A stretch of DNA of 64,000 bases from Triangularia verruculosa (GCA_033296885.1 MU863876.1:124001-188000), one strand, 5' to 3'. Positions 11,247 through 23,512 are shown, counted from the first letter of the stretch. Numbers and translations are program-made. The notes: a model not told the origin generated them from the letters alone.

Positions 11247-13502
11247 ATGGCTCAATTTCATACAGCTAAAGGTCTTGAGATCTTTGCTGAGCAGAGTTCA
11301 GATCTCGCCTTAGAACCATCCAAACACCGTGGGAGTTCTATCATATCCGTCGCAAATGTCGACGAAGATGGATCTCATGATGCACATGCTGGACTTGGAT
11401 TACGCTCCGGTAACATGGCAGAAGACACTGGCCAGAAAGTGCCAAGTCGGTCATCAACACCGAGCATGCCCAAGGCGACCACTGACGGATGGAGCCAGTT
11501 TTTTGCTGGCCCGACTTCACCAACTTTCGGTTATCCGATAGCGCGCTCTCCATCTTCTCTCAGCTATCCATCGACGTTGCTGAATAAGATATGGTCGGCG
11601 ACGGTCCAGTCAATGGCTGACCAACGCGAATTCTTGCCCATCGGCCGGCTATGGTCATGATTTTCACCATCAGCCGTAAAGGAAGAACTTGCCCTATCCT
11701 CCGGCGCGACTCGTCTATACGCGACGTTCAGGATAATGACACGATCCAGTCGGCGCAGTGTGACAGACCTAGACACAACACGCGTTGCGAGGCAGATTCG
11801 CCGGACCGGTCTAGCAGCAACGAAAAGTCAGAGCGAAGCCGTATATCGAAAAGACTGCCGAAATGTACAAGCCACTACACGAGACTTGAAAGCCTACAGG
11901 AAAATATTCGCCATTCTGGTTCTAATTCAGCTTTCAAACAGAATTCAGGATTTTATCGATCAAGAAGTTTCAGACGCAGATCTTCCGTTAGTAAACGTCA
12001 AAGGCACCAAACATGGTGGCAAGCGGGCTTGGTCTTTTGAACTGCGTCCTATGAGAGACCGAACTGCGACTTTACACTGTTTCAAGAGGTGGAAGATAAA
12101 AGAGTTGGAAATGTTCGAGGCTCGACAATGGATCTTCCTTGTGCCGTATTTTGATCGAGACCCAAAAGATTTCGGTAAAGTGCAGCAGTATTTGCTTCCA
12201 GACTCAGCCACATTACCATTCACTATCTTCAGTAAGGTACCCGGCACCCGAAATCACTTCAGTCAATTGTTCAAAGCAAAAGTTCATAAAGATCACCACA
12301 ATATTCAAAGCGATATGGTCGAAGATTATAGTCTTAAGGAGGAAGATCGGAATGTCTTTGCAATAAAGGAGCTCACGCCAAACGCCTACGCAAATCCCCG
12401 AGATGAACTACTTGCTCTTAGACTGGTGAACAAAACAGCACATCCACATTTGATCATGTTATTGGCAAGCTACCAGCAATTTGGGAATATTTACTTGATT
12501 TTCCCATGGGCCAAATGCTACCTCGACGCGTTTTGGAAAGAACATGACCCTCAAAATGACCACACCATTCGCTATTGGGCTGTGAGGCAATTCGAAGGCC
12601 TCGCCTCGGGACTTGCTGCAATCCATTCCTTCCGAGTGAGGTCGGACGACTCAATATTCAGTCGAAGTCCTCTCATCGGCACCTTTGACAAGGATTCTGC
12701 GATGGAACTTGACGACCGCATGGATTTAGATATCGAGCTCTTTTGCCGTCATGGAGATATCAAGCCTCAGAATATCCTCTGGTTTTCCCATGCGGATACT
12801 GACAGGGGTATTCTCAAGCTTGCTGATTTTGGCACAGCTGAGGTAAAGGCTGAAGAAGCTGCGCACTGGAAGTCATATGCCTGGACACAGACCTATCGGC
12901 CACCGGAGTCCTACAACTTCACACTCCCAAGGGAAGATCTAGTTTCTACTTCATATGACATATGGTCTTTAGGCTGTGTCTTGCTCGAGTTTATCACATG
13001 GCTATTCGGTGGTCCTGCTGCTTTGGATCAGTTCGTCACGGACAGGCGCCACGAAGATCAGTCAACGGACGCCCATCTCCAAGTGGGCACTGCGTTCTTT
13101 GCTCTGAGTCAGGATTACGTCACAGGGGAACCAATAGCGTATGTCAAGACTGCAGTTCAACGTATGTTTATGCTCTTAGATGCGAAGATTCCTACCGACC
13201 ACCCAGACGGACTGACGAGCATTTCTCGAGACCAGATGCTCAGGGTCTTGCGGGCACATCCAGACTCTACCGAGCTGTTTTCCAACATCATTGACTTGGT
13301 CAAACGCTATATGATAGTCGTCGAAGAGCCGGGCGTTTCCTCAAGAATGAAAGCCTTCGAAATTGCGCAACAACTGAGCGAGTTCAATTCTGGGGCTCCC
13401 ACACCGGAGCATCTCAGCGGCATTGGATTATTGAATAAGTCTCTTGTCGAGCATAATACAGGACTGGAATCCATGATGGAGGGACTTGATTGGAGCTCCT
13501 GA
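11247..13502 (+). pseudogene. protein kinase-like protein with one in-frame stop
   Basis: Open from ATG 11247 to TGA 13500-13502 except for a TGA at 11658-11660. The text on both sides (REFLPIGRLWS, stop, FSPSAVKEEL) fits the same N-terminal module as the neighbouring kinase, so this looks like a nonsense mutation. The intact part from 11736 has: RKIFAILVLI (end of the helical module), QWIFLVPYF, a kinase domain with VFAIKEL (Lys), RHGDIKPQNILWF (catalytic Asp and Asn), LADFGTAE (DFG), YRPPES (APE-like) and YDIWSLGCVLLEF (helix F). The glycine loop is not obvious. No HET domain follows; the protein ends after a short tail. Re-initiation at the ATG 11736 could still give a 588-residue protein containing the whole kinase domain. 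It is divergent from, and related to, the kinase-HET gene. Confidence 0.7.
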
Positions 13503-14034
13503 TAAGAAGATAGGAGCCGCCACATACCTACGCAGTACCTAGGAGAAGCAGAGCAGTGATTCCAGACGGGTTAAGTTTAGAAAGTTGTTGAAATGAGTGC
13601 TAGGTACCTTAGTTGTCCAGAAGCTATTGCTCGGACGAATGGATAAAGCTAACTGCCAGTTCTTCCTCGACAACATGACGCTCGATGAGAACCTATTGCA
13701 AGATCATGATGTTCAAGCCATTTGTGGAACTTTCTCTTCCTACAAATCTATTTATCCTACTGGCGCGCATGAAGGTACCCAGACGCTAGTTCGGATGCTC
13801 GATGCGTCAATTTGGGGTTGTGAATTAGCCGGCTGCTACACTATCAACCCGCCATGCCCAATTCGGTAACATTAAGGACAGCAACCATCCGCCCTTAGTG
13901 TACTCGGGAAAATTCCAGAAGTCACAGTTTCCTTAATAAACAAAACAAAGCCCTGAGGGGGCAGCAAACCACGATGCTATGGTTGTTGCGTGACTAGATA
14001 CCGTACCAGACGTGTTCCACTCCAAGCCTTGGCC
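13503..14034. other. intergenic
   Basis: This lies between the kinase gene and the CE3 esterase. A 90-codon open frame (13597-13869, plus) has no signal, motif or family resemblance and is not called. No TATA box is obvious upstream of the esterase. Confidence 0.4.
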
Positions 14035-15034
14035 ATGCGGTTCTTTGTTTCTACTCTTGTTGCTGGCCTTGCCGCCACGACATGCGCCCAAAAAGTCAAA
14101 GTTAGTAAGTGGCCGGGAATTTTGAACTGCACCGAGTGCTTGGCTGCGGAAACCTACAAACTAACCTTGGAAAAAAGTGCTGCTCGGTGACTCTATCACT
14201 GAGATCAGCTGCTGGAGACCTCTAGTATGGACTCAGCTCACCTCTGCCGGTCTGGCCAACAATGTCGACTTTGTTGGCAGCATGAGCAACCTCCAGGGAA
14301 AGTGCTCGAGACCGTCAGGCTTTGACCCCAATCACGAAGGCCACTCGGGTTGGCAGGCGTACGACATTGCCAGGAATAACATCGCTGGCTGGGTCCAGAA
14401 CACCAAGCCTGATATCGTTCAGTTCATGCTCGGTACCAACGACGTGAATATTGGCAAGCGGAACGTCCAGAGCATTCTTGACTCGTACACGATGATGCTC
14501 AATGCGATGCGGGCCGCGAACCCTAGGGTCAAGATTATTGTGAGTTGTGACATGTCACGTCCAGATCAAAACCCGGTGACTGATGCTTTGCAGATTGACA
14601 AGTTGATCCCAACGAGCTGGAGCGACGCGACCGTCGAGGCGGTCAACAGCGCCATCCCTGGTTGGGTTCAGTCGCACACCACATCGCAATCACCTATCGT
14701 CATTGCTGATTGCTCCCGGGCTGCTGGGTTCACCAACAGCATGCTCGAGGGCGACGGCGTACACCCTAACAGCCAAGGTGATCAGTTTATTGCGAGACAA
14801 GTTGGTCCCAAACTGATCCAATTCATCAACGACGTGCAAGGCGGGTCGGGCAATCCGTCGCCCACTGTGCCAGCAACGACTTTGATCACGAGCACTGCAA
14901 ATGTTCCTCAGCCAACAGGCGGAAACTGCGCGGCGATGTGGGCCCAATGTGGCGGTCAGGGTTTTCAGGGGCCAACTTGCTGCTCACAGGGTACTTGCAA
15001 GGTCTCTAACCAGTGGTACTCACAGTGTGTCTGA
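14035..15034 (+). CDS. secreted CE3 acetylxylan esterase (SGNH) with CBM1
   Basis: Exons 14035-14104 and 14178-15034 (73-nt intron, GTAAGT..AAG) give 308 residues; splicing creates the ATG codon in KVKVMLLGDSITE. Signal peptide MRFFVSTLVAGLAATTCA. SGNH/GDSL blocks: LLGDSITEISCW (Ser nucleophile), GHSGWQAYDI (Gly block), FMLGTNDVN (Asn block) and DGVHPN (Asp/His). A Ser/Thr/Pro linker (about residues 245-268) leads to a C-terminal fungal cellulose-binding module, CAAMWAQCGGQGFQGP..NQWYSQC. The CE3 family removes acetyl groups from xylan outside the cell. The CE3 assignment rests on the GDSITE-x-x-CWR pattern. It is convergent with the feruloyl esterase 556 bp away, which also ends in a CBM1. 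The start inside the longer open frame was chosen because it opens the signal peptide. Confidence 0.88.
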
Positions 15035-15590
15035 GGACACGTTCTTGGAGGGAACAGCTGGAGCCAAAGATTGAATGATGGAGAAGCTCTAGTATCTAGG
15101 AAACCATGTACCTGAGTTATGTAGCTAGATACAAGTTCTCACCTACCTACCTAGAGTTCCAAGTTGTCTATCGTTCCGTTTTCATTCAGCCAACTTTGTC
15201 GAGAACATCTCATCAGGTCTAGGTAACATCTACTAGTACAGCAAGTAAGTGCATGATTGATTGGAAACGTGACTTATGACCTACCTACCAGGTACGGTTG
15301 AGGTGCAGAAAGAAGGCGAGAAAGACAGAGGGGACTGTGAGTATGTGTGCTGCCTTTGGCCAATAGGCGATGTCAGACTCACTTATCGAAGGCATGAGAG
15401 TTCGCGTCACGATAGCCATAATTGATGCATGTCACGGTCGACTCTGTCAACATAAAACATCACAATAAGAACGTAGGTAGCGTAAAGTCGAATCAAACAC
15501 CGGTCATTTCAATATATACATCTGAATCTGCTGGACCATAGACCCAACAATTTCTCCTTCACCGCTTAACTAGACCACAAAATCTCTTAA
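15035..15590. other. intergenic between convergent esterases
   Basis: 3' flanks of the CE3 (plus) and CE1 (minus) genes. Contains ACCTACCTACCTAG-type words near 15142-15155 and no gene. Terminators cannot be pinpointed from sequence. Confidence 0.5.
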
Positions 15591-16651
15591 CTAAAGGCAT
15601 TGCGAGTACCACTGGTTGGAGGCCCGGCAAGTGCTTCCGCTCTCGCAGCAAGTAGGACCATTCCAGCCTTCTCCTCCGCATTGACCCCACCTCGCGGCGC
15701 AGTTTGTTCCAGGGTTGCTCGGCTGAGTTCCTGGGTTTGTCGTCGGAGAGGGGTTCGAAGGGTTGGTAGGGCTGCCACCGCCAGAGACGGCCGCGTTGAA
15801 GAAGGACCAGGTCTCACCCGGCGCGAACTTGGCGCCGTTGCTGCCGCTGGGGTCGGGAACGTGACCGCCACCATGTCCAATCCAGGTCACGGCGGCCCGG
15901 GAGCAAGTGTAGGTGGTCTTGATATGACTCTGCTGTCCGGCCGACGGATCGGGGGCGTTCTTGGAGGTGCAGCCGTTGGTCTGCAACCACTTGTCACGGA
16001 GTTGGCGGCCCATGGAGATGGATAGGACGTTGTCGGCGGCGCCGTGGATGCCGAGGTAGGCAACCGGGGTGGTACCGCCGGAGCAACCGGAGAGTTGTGC
16101 GCCTGCGATGACTGATACCGCCTTGAAGACATCTGGATGTAGGATTTGGTCAGAAGATAGCTTTCATTCACGAGTTTAAGCTAATACTCACTGGGACGGG
16201 AGCAGGCAACACTATGGCTCATTGCGCCGCCATAGCTCCAGCCGGTGGCGAAGAACTGGCCCTCATCCACGCAGAGGTCGTTCTTGAGCAGCGCCACAAT
16301 CTGGTCTGTGAAGGTGATATCTTCACCGCCGCTGTTGGCCCAGCCAGCGTTCAAGCCGTTGGGAGCGACAAAGATGGTGCTATCACCAGCAAGAGACCTG
16401 AGACCGTAGAAGCCGCCATTTGCCACGTCGTTCATTGAGCCGTCACGCCAATGGTAACCAAAGACAACACGGTGAGACTTGTTCCGGTCGTAGTTCGAGG
16501 GCAGCTGGAGGATGTACTGCCGATTCTTGCCGTTGACAGTCATCGACTTGGTGCCAGATGAGGGAGGTGCCTTACCGCACCCAGGTGTGGCGGCATCGAC
16601 CGCCTGGGAGGCGCCGAGCAGGGCGAAGGCGAGGGTGCGAGTAGAAACCAT
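15591..16651 (-). CDS. secreted feruloyl esterase (CE1, type B-like) with CBM1
   Basis: Exons 16651-16192 and 16132-15591 (59-nt intron, GTGAGT..CAG) give 333 residues. Signal peptide at MVSTRTLAFALLGASQAVDA. The alpha/beta-hydrolase of the CE1/polyhydroxybutyrate-depolymerase-like group shows VFGYHWRDGSMNDV, the nucleophile elbow GWSYGGAMSH (Ser), LGIHGAADNVL (Asp) and WIGHGGGHVPDP (His). A Pro/Thr/Asn/Gly linker (about residues 275-297) joins a C-terminal CBM1 (CAARWGQCGGEGWNGPTCC, ending NQWYSQCL). The family frees ferulic and other hydroxycinnamic acids from arabinoxylan. An acetylxylan-esterase activity cannot be excluded from sequence alone. A TATA box lies about 80 nt upstream. Confidence 0.87.
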
Positions 16652-16729
16652 CTCGTCTGATAACAAAAAGTCTTGAAGAGTCACACAGAGCGTTGGGTGG
16701 CAGTAGGTAAACCGCGGGTTTCTCTCCCC

Positions 16730-16736
16730 CTTTATA
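16730..16736 (-). promoter_or_regulatory. TATA box of feruloyl esterase gene
   Basis: TATAAAG on the minus strand, about 80 nt upstream of the ATG at 16649-16651, a usual distance for fungal secreted-enzyme genes. Confidence 0.5.
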
Positions 16737-18634
16737 CCAGAACTAGCAAGACAATAACACAGCCCATTATGCTCAGGGTCCGGCGGGTTCACCCATCAAG
16801 TTTGGCGCGCGATACCACCGCCGTCCCTTTGAGCAAACATCCGAACGGAGTTTTCCATGCCGATAAAATCTCCGTGATGTATTAGGATGGAAGGTATCAA
16901 GATCACCGTTATGCAAGCTATCCATTGACAAGGTTGGCAAGGTTGTACCATGCTCTGGCCAAGGGTGATCTTGTGTCAATGTTACGGTGCCAATGTGGGG
17001 TACTTGAAAGCGAGTTCAAGCTGAGGAAGCGCGCCAATCGGTTGTTTCAGTTTTCCAAACAGAGTTTCTCCAGGTTCTAGCTTGACGCGCAGCGGGTAAC
17101 GGCATTTGAAAGGTATGTTACTGCTTACAGTGAAAAATGTCATGCGGATCGGAACATCCACGCCGAGATCAAGAAGGACAACTTTTTTGTTCTCCGAAAT
17201 GTGAAGCTAGGCCGAGCACGGAGCTAGTTCGCAAGCCACAGTTACGGTTACATTCTGGGCCGACTGGTCATAGCTTCCGGCGCCGGTGCCGGCCCCACCC
17301 CAAAGATCCGCTTCGACGCCCGGGACCGGAACGACATAACCATCTTGAAGCCTCGACTTAACGCCCAAGAAGTGGGATAACGACAACCGACAAGCTGATA
17401 TATTCGGGTACACTTTTTTTGTGTTCTATCCTGCACGGACAGGCGACAAGGGGTAGCAAGCTGTCGGAGCCGCAGTTGTGAAAGTCATACAAGAGGTAGA
17501 TACCTTGGGCAATGTCAGCACCAGGAATGGAGATGCTGACCTTACAACAAGGACGACTACCTATTTGATTAAAGCAGCATCGATCTCTTCGTCCTTACAT
17601 TTCTTCCTCAGCACACACCAGTCATTCTCACCAACCTGCCCGCTCAGCATCAACGCACTTCAAGTTCTCCCGGTTTCCATGCAAAGTGAGCAAGCAACAC
17701 CATCGTGGTTTTCCAGCATCTGCCGAATCCCATCTCAGGCAGTTTTTAATAGCAAGAAGTCAGTTCGGCAGCTTGCAATTATTTTGCTTTCCCAACATGA
17801 ACCGTGAGGGTACCTAGCTTCACCGCGCCTGCCAGCGCACCTTGATGATCGTCATGTCTCAGTGTGCTTACGGCCTGTAAGTTGCGTTGGTCAACGTATG
17901 GGTTGCCAAGGACCGAGCCGCGGCCGAATGTCGATCCTCGGGGCCTTGTGTGAAGGGGACGTGTAGAGAACTCACCAATTAGATGGACAATGTGAACCCC
18001 ATCCAAGGCAAAGTTGTATGTTGGCAAAAAAGCTAGGCGCAAGAAGGCAGGTAATGAGCTGAAGAAAGATGGTTTTGGAATGTTTGGAAACTTCGCCGCA
18101 GTCAGAGAACGACAGACTGAGACATCAGGTGTTCCCATCACGAAGGATTACCGCGGCAGCCTTGGCGTGAAGACGTGATATAATTATTGCTATGCACAAC
18201 GACAGCACAATTGCTGGTTCCACAAGCGTGTGGCATAATCCCATTTTATGTTTTAAGCCGTCAGCAATACACGAGTAGCTTGGACATGTAACTGGCAAAC
18301 AGAAATGTTAAACCATACAACAATTAGTACTTGGGACAAGAAAATAGGTTAGACCATGGACAGCGCACCAGTCCCTAGTCATTCGTCTTCATGATCATGC
18401 ACTGCCAGTTTGCCGTTGGCAAAATCCTTTTTGATCGACAAGTAAGCTTACTGTCTCAGACAATGGAGGGGAAGCATGGGCTGACTTTACGACTGGTGAT
18501 ATCGCGCTTTCAGACGAGGCTCCAGACCATGACCGTGGCCTCACAGCAGTGATAGGTCGTTTATTTTGACATGCAAGCACGTTCAACCTGTCCTCGGATA
18601 CTTCACAGCGATCCTGATGCAGCAGAGGTAAAAT
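16737..18634. other. intergenic, 1.9 kb
   Basis: No supported gene. A minus-strand patch near 17220-17345 reads GYVVPVPGVEADLWGGAGTG and then SYDQSAQNVTVTVAC, which faintly resembles the C-terminal end of a secreted polysaccharide-active enzyme, but nothing upstream extends it. The other open frames are unconvincing. Confidence 0.4.
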
Positions 18635-18640
18635 TATAAA
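18635..18640 (+). promoter_or_regulatory. TATA box of small secreted protein gene
   Basis: TATAAA at 18635-18640, about 110 nt upstream of the ATG at 18751. Confidence 0.45.
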
Positions 18641-18750
18641 GCAAGGTCATTGCCCGTGCGACCTCCTCTCTAGGATCAGAACAACCAGATCATACACATT
18701 CATCTCAGACTTCAGGATTCAAGATATCTAGAAATCCTTTCAACTTCACA

Positions 18751-19308
18751 ATGTTTAACCTCAAGGCCATTACTCTCCTCCTTACCATGGGAATCATGTC
18801 GGTAACCGCGGCCCCGGCGTCGGACGTCTCCTCGGAAGGCGAACTCGTCGCTCGTCAGAACACCGCTTATGTTTTTGCCTGCATCAACCCTCGCTGGGGT
18901 ACACCATGCCAGACTTTTGGCTCCGCTCCCGGTTCTTGCTGTAAGTCACGCGTATCCCTCACCACCTAAGCACACGCTAATAAGACCTATGACGATATAG
19001 TCGACGTTCCCAGCAGCTACAACGACTACATTAGCTCAATCAAGAACCTGGATAAGGGACGTTTCCACTGTGTTTGGTACGAGTAAGTGTAATCTCCCAC
19101 CTGCCCAACTTGCGCTCGACAACTGACAAGCCTCTTCCGTAGACACGGCGGTTGTAGAGGCCGTTCCTACTCCAACCAGGAAGACGCCAACCTTCACGAT
19201 GGAAACGGCTTCTTCAGCGACCGGATTAGCTCCTGGCGTTGCAACACGAAACAGGGCCGTGTAGCAGCTGCTGGGGTTGATGCTGTGGAGGGCGGGGAGC
19301 AGCAGTAG
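18751..19308 (+). CDS. small secreted beta/gamma-crystallin-like protein
   Basis: Three exons (18751-18940, 19001-19082, 19143-19308) with 60-nt introns (GTAAGT..TAG each) encode 145 residues. Signal peptide MFNLKAITLLLTMGIMSVTA, then a propeptide-like stretch ending LVARQ. The mature part has six or seven cysteines and a Greek-key-like pattern: VFACINPRWGTPC, SSIKNLDKGRFHCVWYEHG, GCRGRS, then GFFSDRISSWRC. The Tyr-Glu followed by a Gly-Cys turn and the paired 'SSI/ISSW' strands suggest a beta/gamma-crystallin fold. That assignment is mine by pattern, not a confirmed hit. A paralogue with the same exon boundaries and phases lies at 33742-36089. The role is unknown; it is likely extracellular. 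Confidence 0.75.
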
Positions 19309-20011
19309 AGTAACTACCTTAGGTACTATGAGGACCACGTGATGCCAAATCGGAGGTATATTCGGCAGGATTGTGAAGCACGTTGGAGTCATGACGCCGG
19401 GCACTTTCACTTCACTGTCACTCATTTTTGGTACCATCATGCTTGGGCCACTTATTACGATGTATCTTTTCTTCCCTACTTGCCTGCCCGGGTGCCTTCT
19501 ATGTCTACGTGATTGCGCCGTCCTCTTCTTGTGGACAGTAGTGTACCAGGTACTACCGACCTGGGAGCTTTTCAATGTCTTTCACATCTAATGCCATCCT
19601 GTTTTGTTTAGTTGGTAGGTAGTCCTTTTCCAATCAGATGATATCAATACAAACTTTGTTTTCTGCTTTTACCCTGTTCCCAATTGTGGCTTGCCACAGT
19701 GCCTTTATGTGGGATATTGCCCTTTCGTATAGGTATCGTTTCGTTCCCTTATGAAAATACACGCAAGGACCCCCACATTGGAAATCATGTGCACCGGGCA
19801 TTGGCGGACTTCAGCAGGGATACTCCGCCCCTCAACGCCACTGAGGCACACTCTGTTCTTTCCTGCCTGAGGCAACACTGCATCAGGACTAAGTTAGGTA
19901 GGTACCTCCCTATCGAGTTGGTCAGCTGAAAAACAATGAACGCCATACCTGTCTCTAACATTGCCTGTGTCATCGCATAGGTAGGTAGGTATACACACGT
20001 ATCGATATTCT
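19309..20011. other. intergenic
   Basis: About 700 bp with TAGGTAGGTACC-type words near 19895-19910 and 19978-19990. No gene seen. It includes the upstream region of the SNF2 helicase. Confidence 0.5.
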
Positions 20012-23000
20012 ATGGAGTCGAATCCCCATATCGCTTCGCGGTTCAAACGACCGAGTCCTTCCGCTTCTTTGGAACCTGAAGGGAGCGCTTTGAAGCGACC
20101 GAGGCTGCCTGATGTCGTCGTTGCACCTTCAGCGCAATGGGCAGGCAAACACGAGACGCCGCCATGCGGTGCGGAGCCAGCGTCTAATTCTCGTAACAAC
20201 CAGCCGTACCTCACCTGCGACAGAAATGATACCGGCAGTCACACCACTTCTATGCTGTCAATATCAGATACAGATATACACATCCACTCGTCGAGCGCAG
20301 TAATGGACGTTGATACACCAGAGCTCACAGACAATCCGCTGATCAAGGTCTCCCACACTATCTCATCGACAGAGGCCGATCATTGGTTGGACGGCGGCAC
20401 AGGAAACGGTAGCGACACGGAAATGTCGGATGTATCCAATTTAAAGGATCATGATGAAACTGTCAGTCAACTGGGTCAGCCCAACCAAATCGCTTGTTTT
20501 GGAATGGTTCGTCAACAAGGCCCTCTTATTGCCGCGGCGCCTGTTTATACTCACCAGGCTTTCAGATCTGCGACTCTCAAGCTCAACTTTTTGACGACCG
20601 GACAGTTGTCGAGAAGTCCGGACTTCTCACCACTACGCCAACAGAGGAGATTGTGCCAGTACAGCATGTATTTCGCGATAATGCCGTCGTTGTACATCTT
20701 GATCAGGAGACTGAACTCGCAGTCATAGATCGAGCTACGATAGACACTCTCTTGCTCGTCGGAAAGGTTGCTGGCTGCGACTTCGACATGTTCATTGAGA
20801 GCCAGGCCTTCTCAGATCTTGTCAGCGAATACAAACAAGGTGGGAAGAAGATCCGGTTCACCGTCAGCACGGTATTCTACGGCCCGCGAGAGTCACGGGA
20901 CAAGGTTGGAAAGTTTCTCTCCGACGCACATCTATACCTTCAACATCCATCACATCGTCGGCCTGGAGTTCTAGCATATGACAACCCTCATATTTTTGAC
21001 TTTGGGGATTCTAATGTTGGCTTAACTGTGCCGCCGGCAGTTCCCACCTCGCAGGGCTGGGACGAGGGTCATGAATTGGAGAGAATCTTCAGAAGCTTGG
21101 ATCACCAAACAGAATTGCAACCACAGGCTCTGCCGAATGGCCTTGTGAGATCAGAGCTTAAAAGGTATGTGTTATTGTCTGGGTCCCTGAAACGTGTAAG
21201 CTGAGCGTCATCAATTTTGTAGCCACCAACTCCAGGGAGTAAGTTTCATCGCTCAACGTGAGGGGAGAAAGCCCCTCCAGCTTTCTTCCTTATGGACACC
21301 CAGCAGTATCAATGGAATCTCGTGGTTAGTCTTGCCCGGGCGTTCTCAAGAGCTGCAACTTGTCTAACATTATGTATATTTGCCTAGCTATACACACAGA
21401 GTTACTGGCACCAGAACGATCAATCCAGACAGCGAGTTGATTGGAGGAATACTAGCAGATGAGATGGGTGTGGGGAAGACGTTGACGACACTAGCTGCCA
21501 TAGCGGAGAGCATCCAAGATTCGAGCAATTTCGCAGAGGAGGCGAGCAGCGCCATGAAGCCCAACACGAAGGCTACTCTGGTCATTGCGCCCTCCGTTCG
21601 TAAGTTCCTGATTTTTGATGAAATATACTCTCAAATGGACTAACCGTATCTTAGTTGTGATAGAGGAGTGGCTCTCTGATATCAAAGAGTAAGTACTCGC
21701 ACCTTTCAGGACTAGTCCTTGTTAATGATGTTCATCCAGTCATCTACATCATAATGAGCTTCGGGTTCTCAAGCATCATAGCAACAGCAAAGCCACAGCA
21801 GTGGAAGAGCTTCTGAGCTATGACATCGTGCTTTCTACGTATGCCACGCTTTCGGCTGACCTGAAAGGAAAAACGAATTTGCCTTACAGGGTCAACTGGT
21901 TCCGAGTCGTTCTAGATGAAGGTAGCCTTTCCGTTTGTCTTGCTCGCCTAAGTGCCATCCTTGCCGTCTGCTTGCTGACAGTTTCATAGCCCATTTCATA
22001 CGTCATCAACAAACACGCCAGTTTCAAGCCGTTGCTCACCTGTCTGCTCGGTATCGATGGTGTTTGACCGGAACGCCCATCCAGAACAGCCTTTCCGATC
22101 TTGGGTCGCTTGTGAACTTTCTGCGCATACCATTACTTCATGGGAAGTCAGACTTCAACAAGTCTATCGTCAAACCGATCAAAGAGCAAAATACGGTTGC
22201 GAGTCTACGTCAACTTCTCACATCGATTTGCTTACGGCGAACCAAGGAGCATATCGGTCTCAAGGCTCCACAAGAGAGGGTTTGCGAAATCCATCTCTCT
22301 CCCGAAGAGAAGCATGTGTATGACCAAGCGGGGGCACAAGCTAGGCTTTTACTCGATGAGGCCGTTTCTAGCTCAAAGGGTCTTATGGGTAACAATGTGT
22401 CGCTTCGAACGGTTACACTTTTGCGCAGAATCTGCAATCACGGGACCCTGGAGCAAGATACCCAAGGTCAAATCCCGAACGAAGCAATGGTCAGCGGGGA
22501 GAGCGTTGAGGATGGCTTTGACACATTAGAAGCGAAGGTTTGCTCACAATGTGGATGTGAGGTAGATACGGGGTACACCACAGTTCGGAAGGCATTTATT
22601 TGTGTAGACTGCTACAATGACGGAGCTGGAACCAAAGGCCGAGGCAAAAAGAATCGCAAAGGAGGGCAGAGCACTAGCGTGGTGGGCGCTGACAATTTTC
22701 GAGCAAGACTCACCTCCGAGACTCCATGGAAGGCTTCCAAGATCTCGGCGCTCATCAACGACGTAGATAAGCACCGAACCTCTGATAAGTGGTACGTCAA
22801 CGCCTCTCTCCAGGTATCCTGGATTCAAGATGCTAAAATTTGTCCCCCCCAAGCATTATCTTCTCCTCATGGACTACGACTCTCGACATCGTAGCTCATG
22901 CTCTTGACCAACGTGGCATAAAGTTTGGCCGGATCGACGGGAAAGTTGGTGCTGTTGGCAGAGCCCATATTCTCAAGAAATTCCAGGATGATGGCCAGAT

Positions 23001-23488
23001 AACAGCACTTATTATGACGTTAGGTACCAGCGCAGTGGGGTCAGTCACAGCACATCTTCTCGGCGGTATATTTATGCTAACCTTCCATGACAGCCTGAAC
23101 ATCAAAGCGGCAACACGAGTCCACATTCTCGAACCTCAGTGGAACCCCTTCGTTGAACAACAAGCCATCGGTCGAGCGGTGAGACTCGGACAGACTCGGA
23201 CGGTGCGAGTTATCAGATATATAGTGCCATCTTCAATTGAAACGGTAATGTCACGGGCATGAATCTCGCCGGAGGCGAATTGTTTTAACTAACATGCATC
23301 ATAGCATATAACTGCTCGGCAAGCCAACAAGATTTCCCTGTCGAAAGTTGGTTTTGATGAGGATGGAGAAGGTCATAAAAATGTCATGCGGAATCTAGTA
23401 GTATGTCCCTTGCAAAGCCCTCGTATGTTAATGTATGATCTCTGATAATGTTTAGGAACTACGAGATATCTTGTCACCACATCCATGA
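20012..23488 (+). CDS. SNF2-family ATP-dependent helicase (Rad5/Rad16-like)
   Basis: Eleven exons: 20012-20506, 20566-21164, 21223-21324, 21388-21599, 21655-21688, 21740-21921, 21990-22791, 22854-23039, 23094-23244, 23305-23400 and 23456-23488. Introns are 51-68 nt and the protein is 963 residues. The N-terminal 165 residues are disordered and acidic/Ser-rich with a basic PKR-like patch. Motifs: GGILADEMGVGKTLT (Walker A), DEAH (motif II, across an intron), LTGTPIQNSLSDLGSLV (motif III), IIFSSW and GRAVRLGQTRTVRV (motif VI). A Cys cluster, CSQCGCEV...CVDCYND (about residues 733-758), sits between the lobes where Rad5/Rad16 proteins carry a RING, but it is not a full C3HC4. Likely a chromatin or DNA-repair translocase in the nucleus. 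The first donor (GTTCGT at 20507) is weak; the other sites are good. Confidence 0.83.
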
Positions 23489-23512
23489 CCAGACCCGGGA
23501 AATCTATGCAGA

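Noticed and set aside
17207..17413. Minus-strand patch resembling the end of a secreted polysaccharide-active enzyme (GYVVPVPG..LWGGAG)
   Set aside because: Resemblance is weak, no upstream catalytic part, start or exon could be joined; kept only as a remark.
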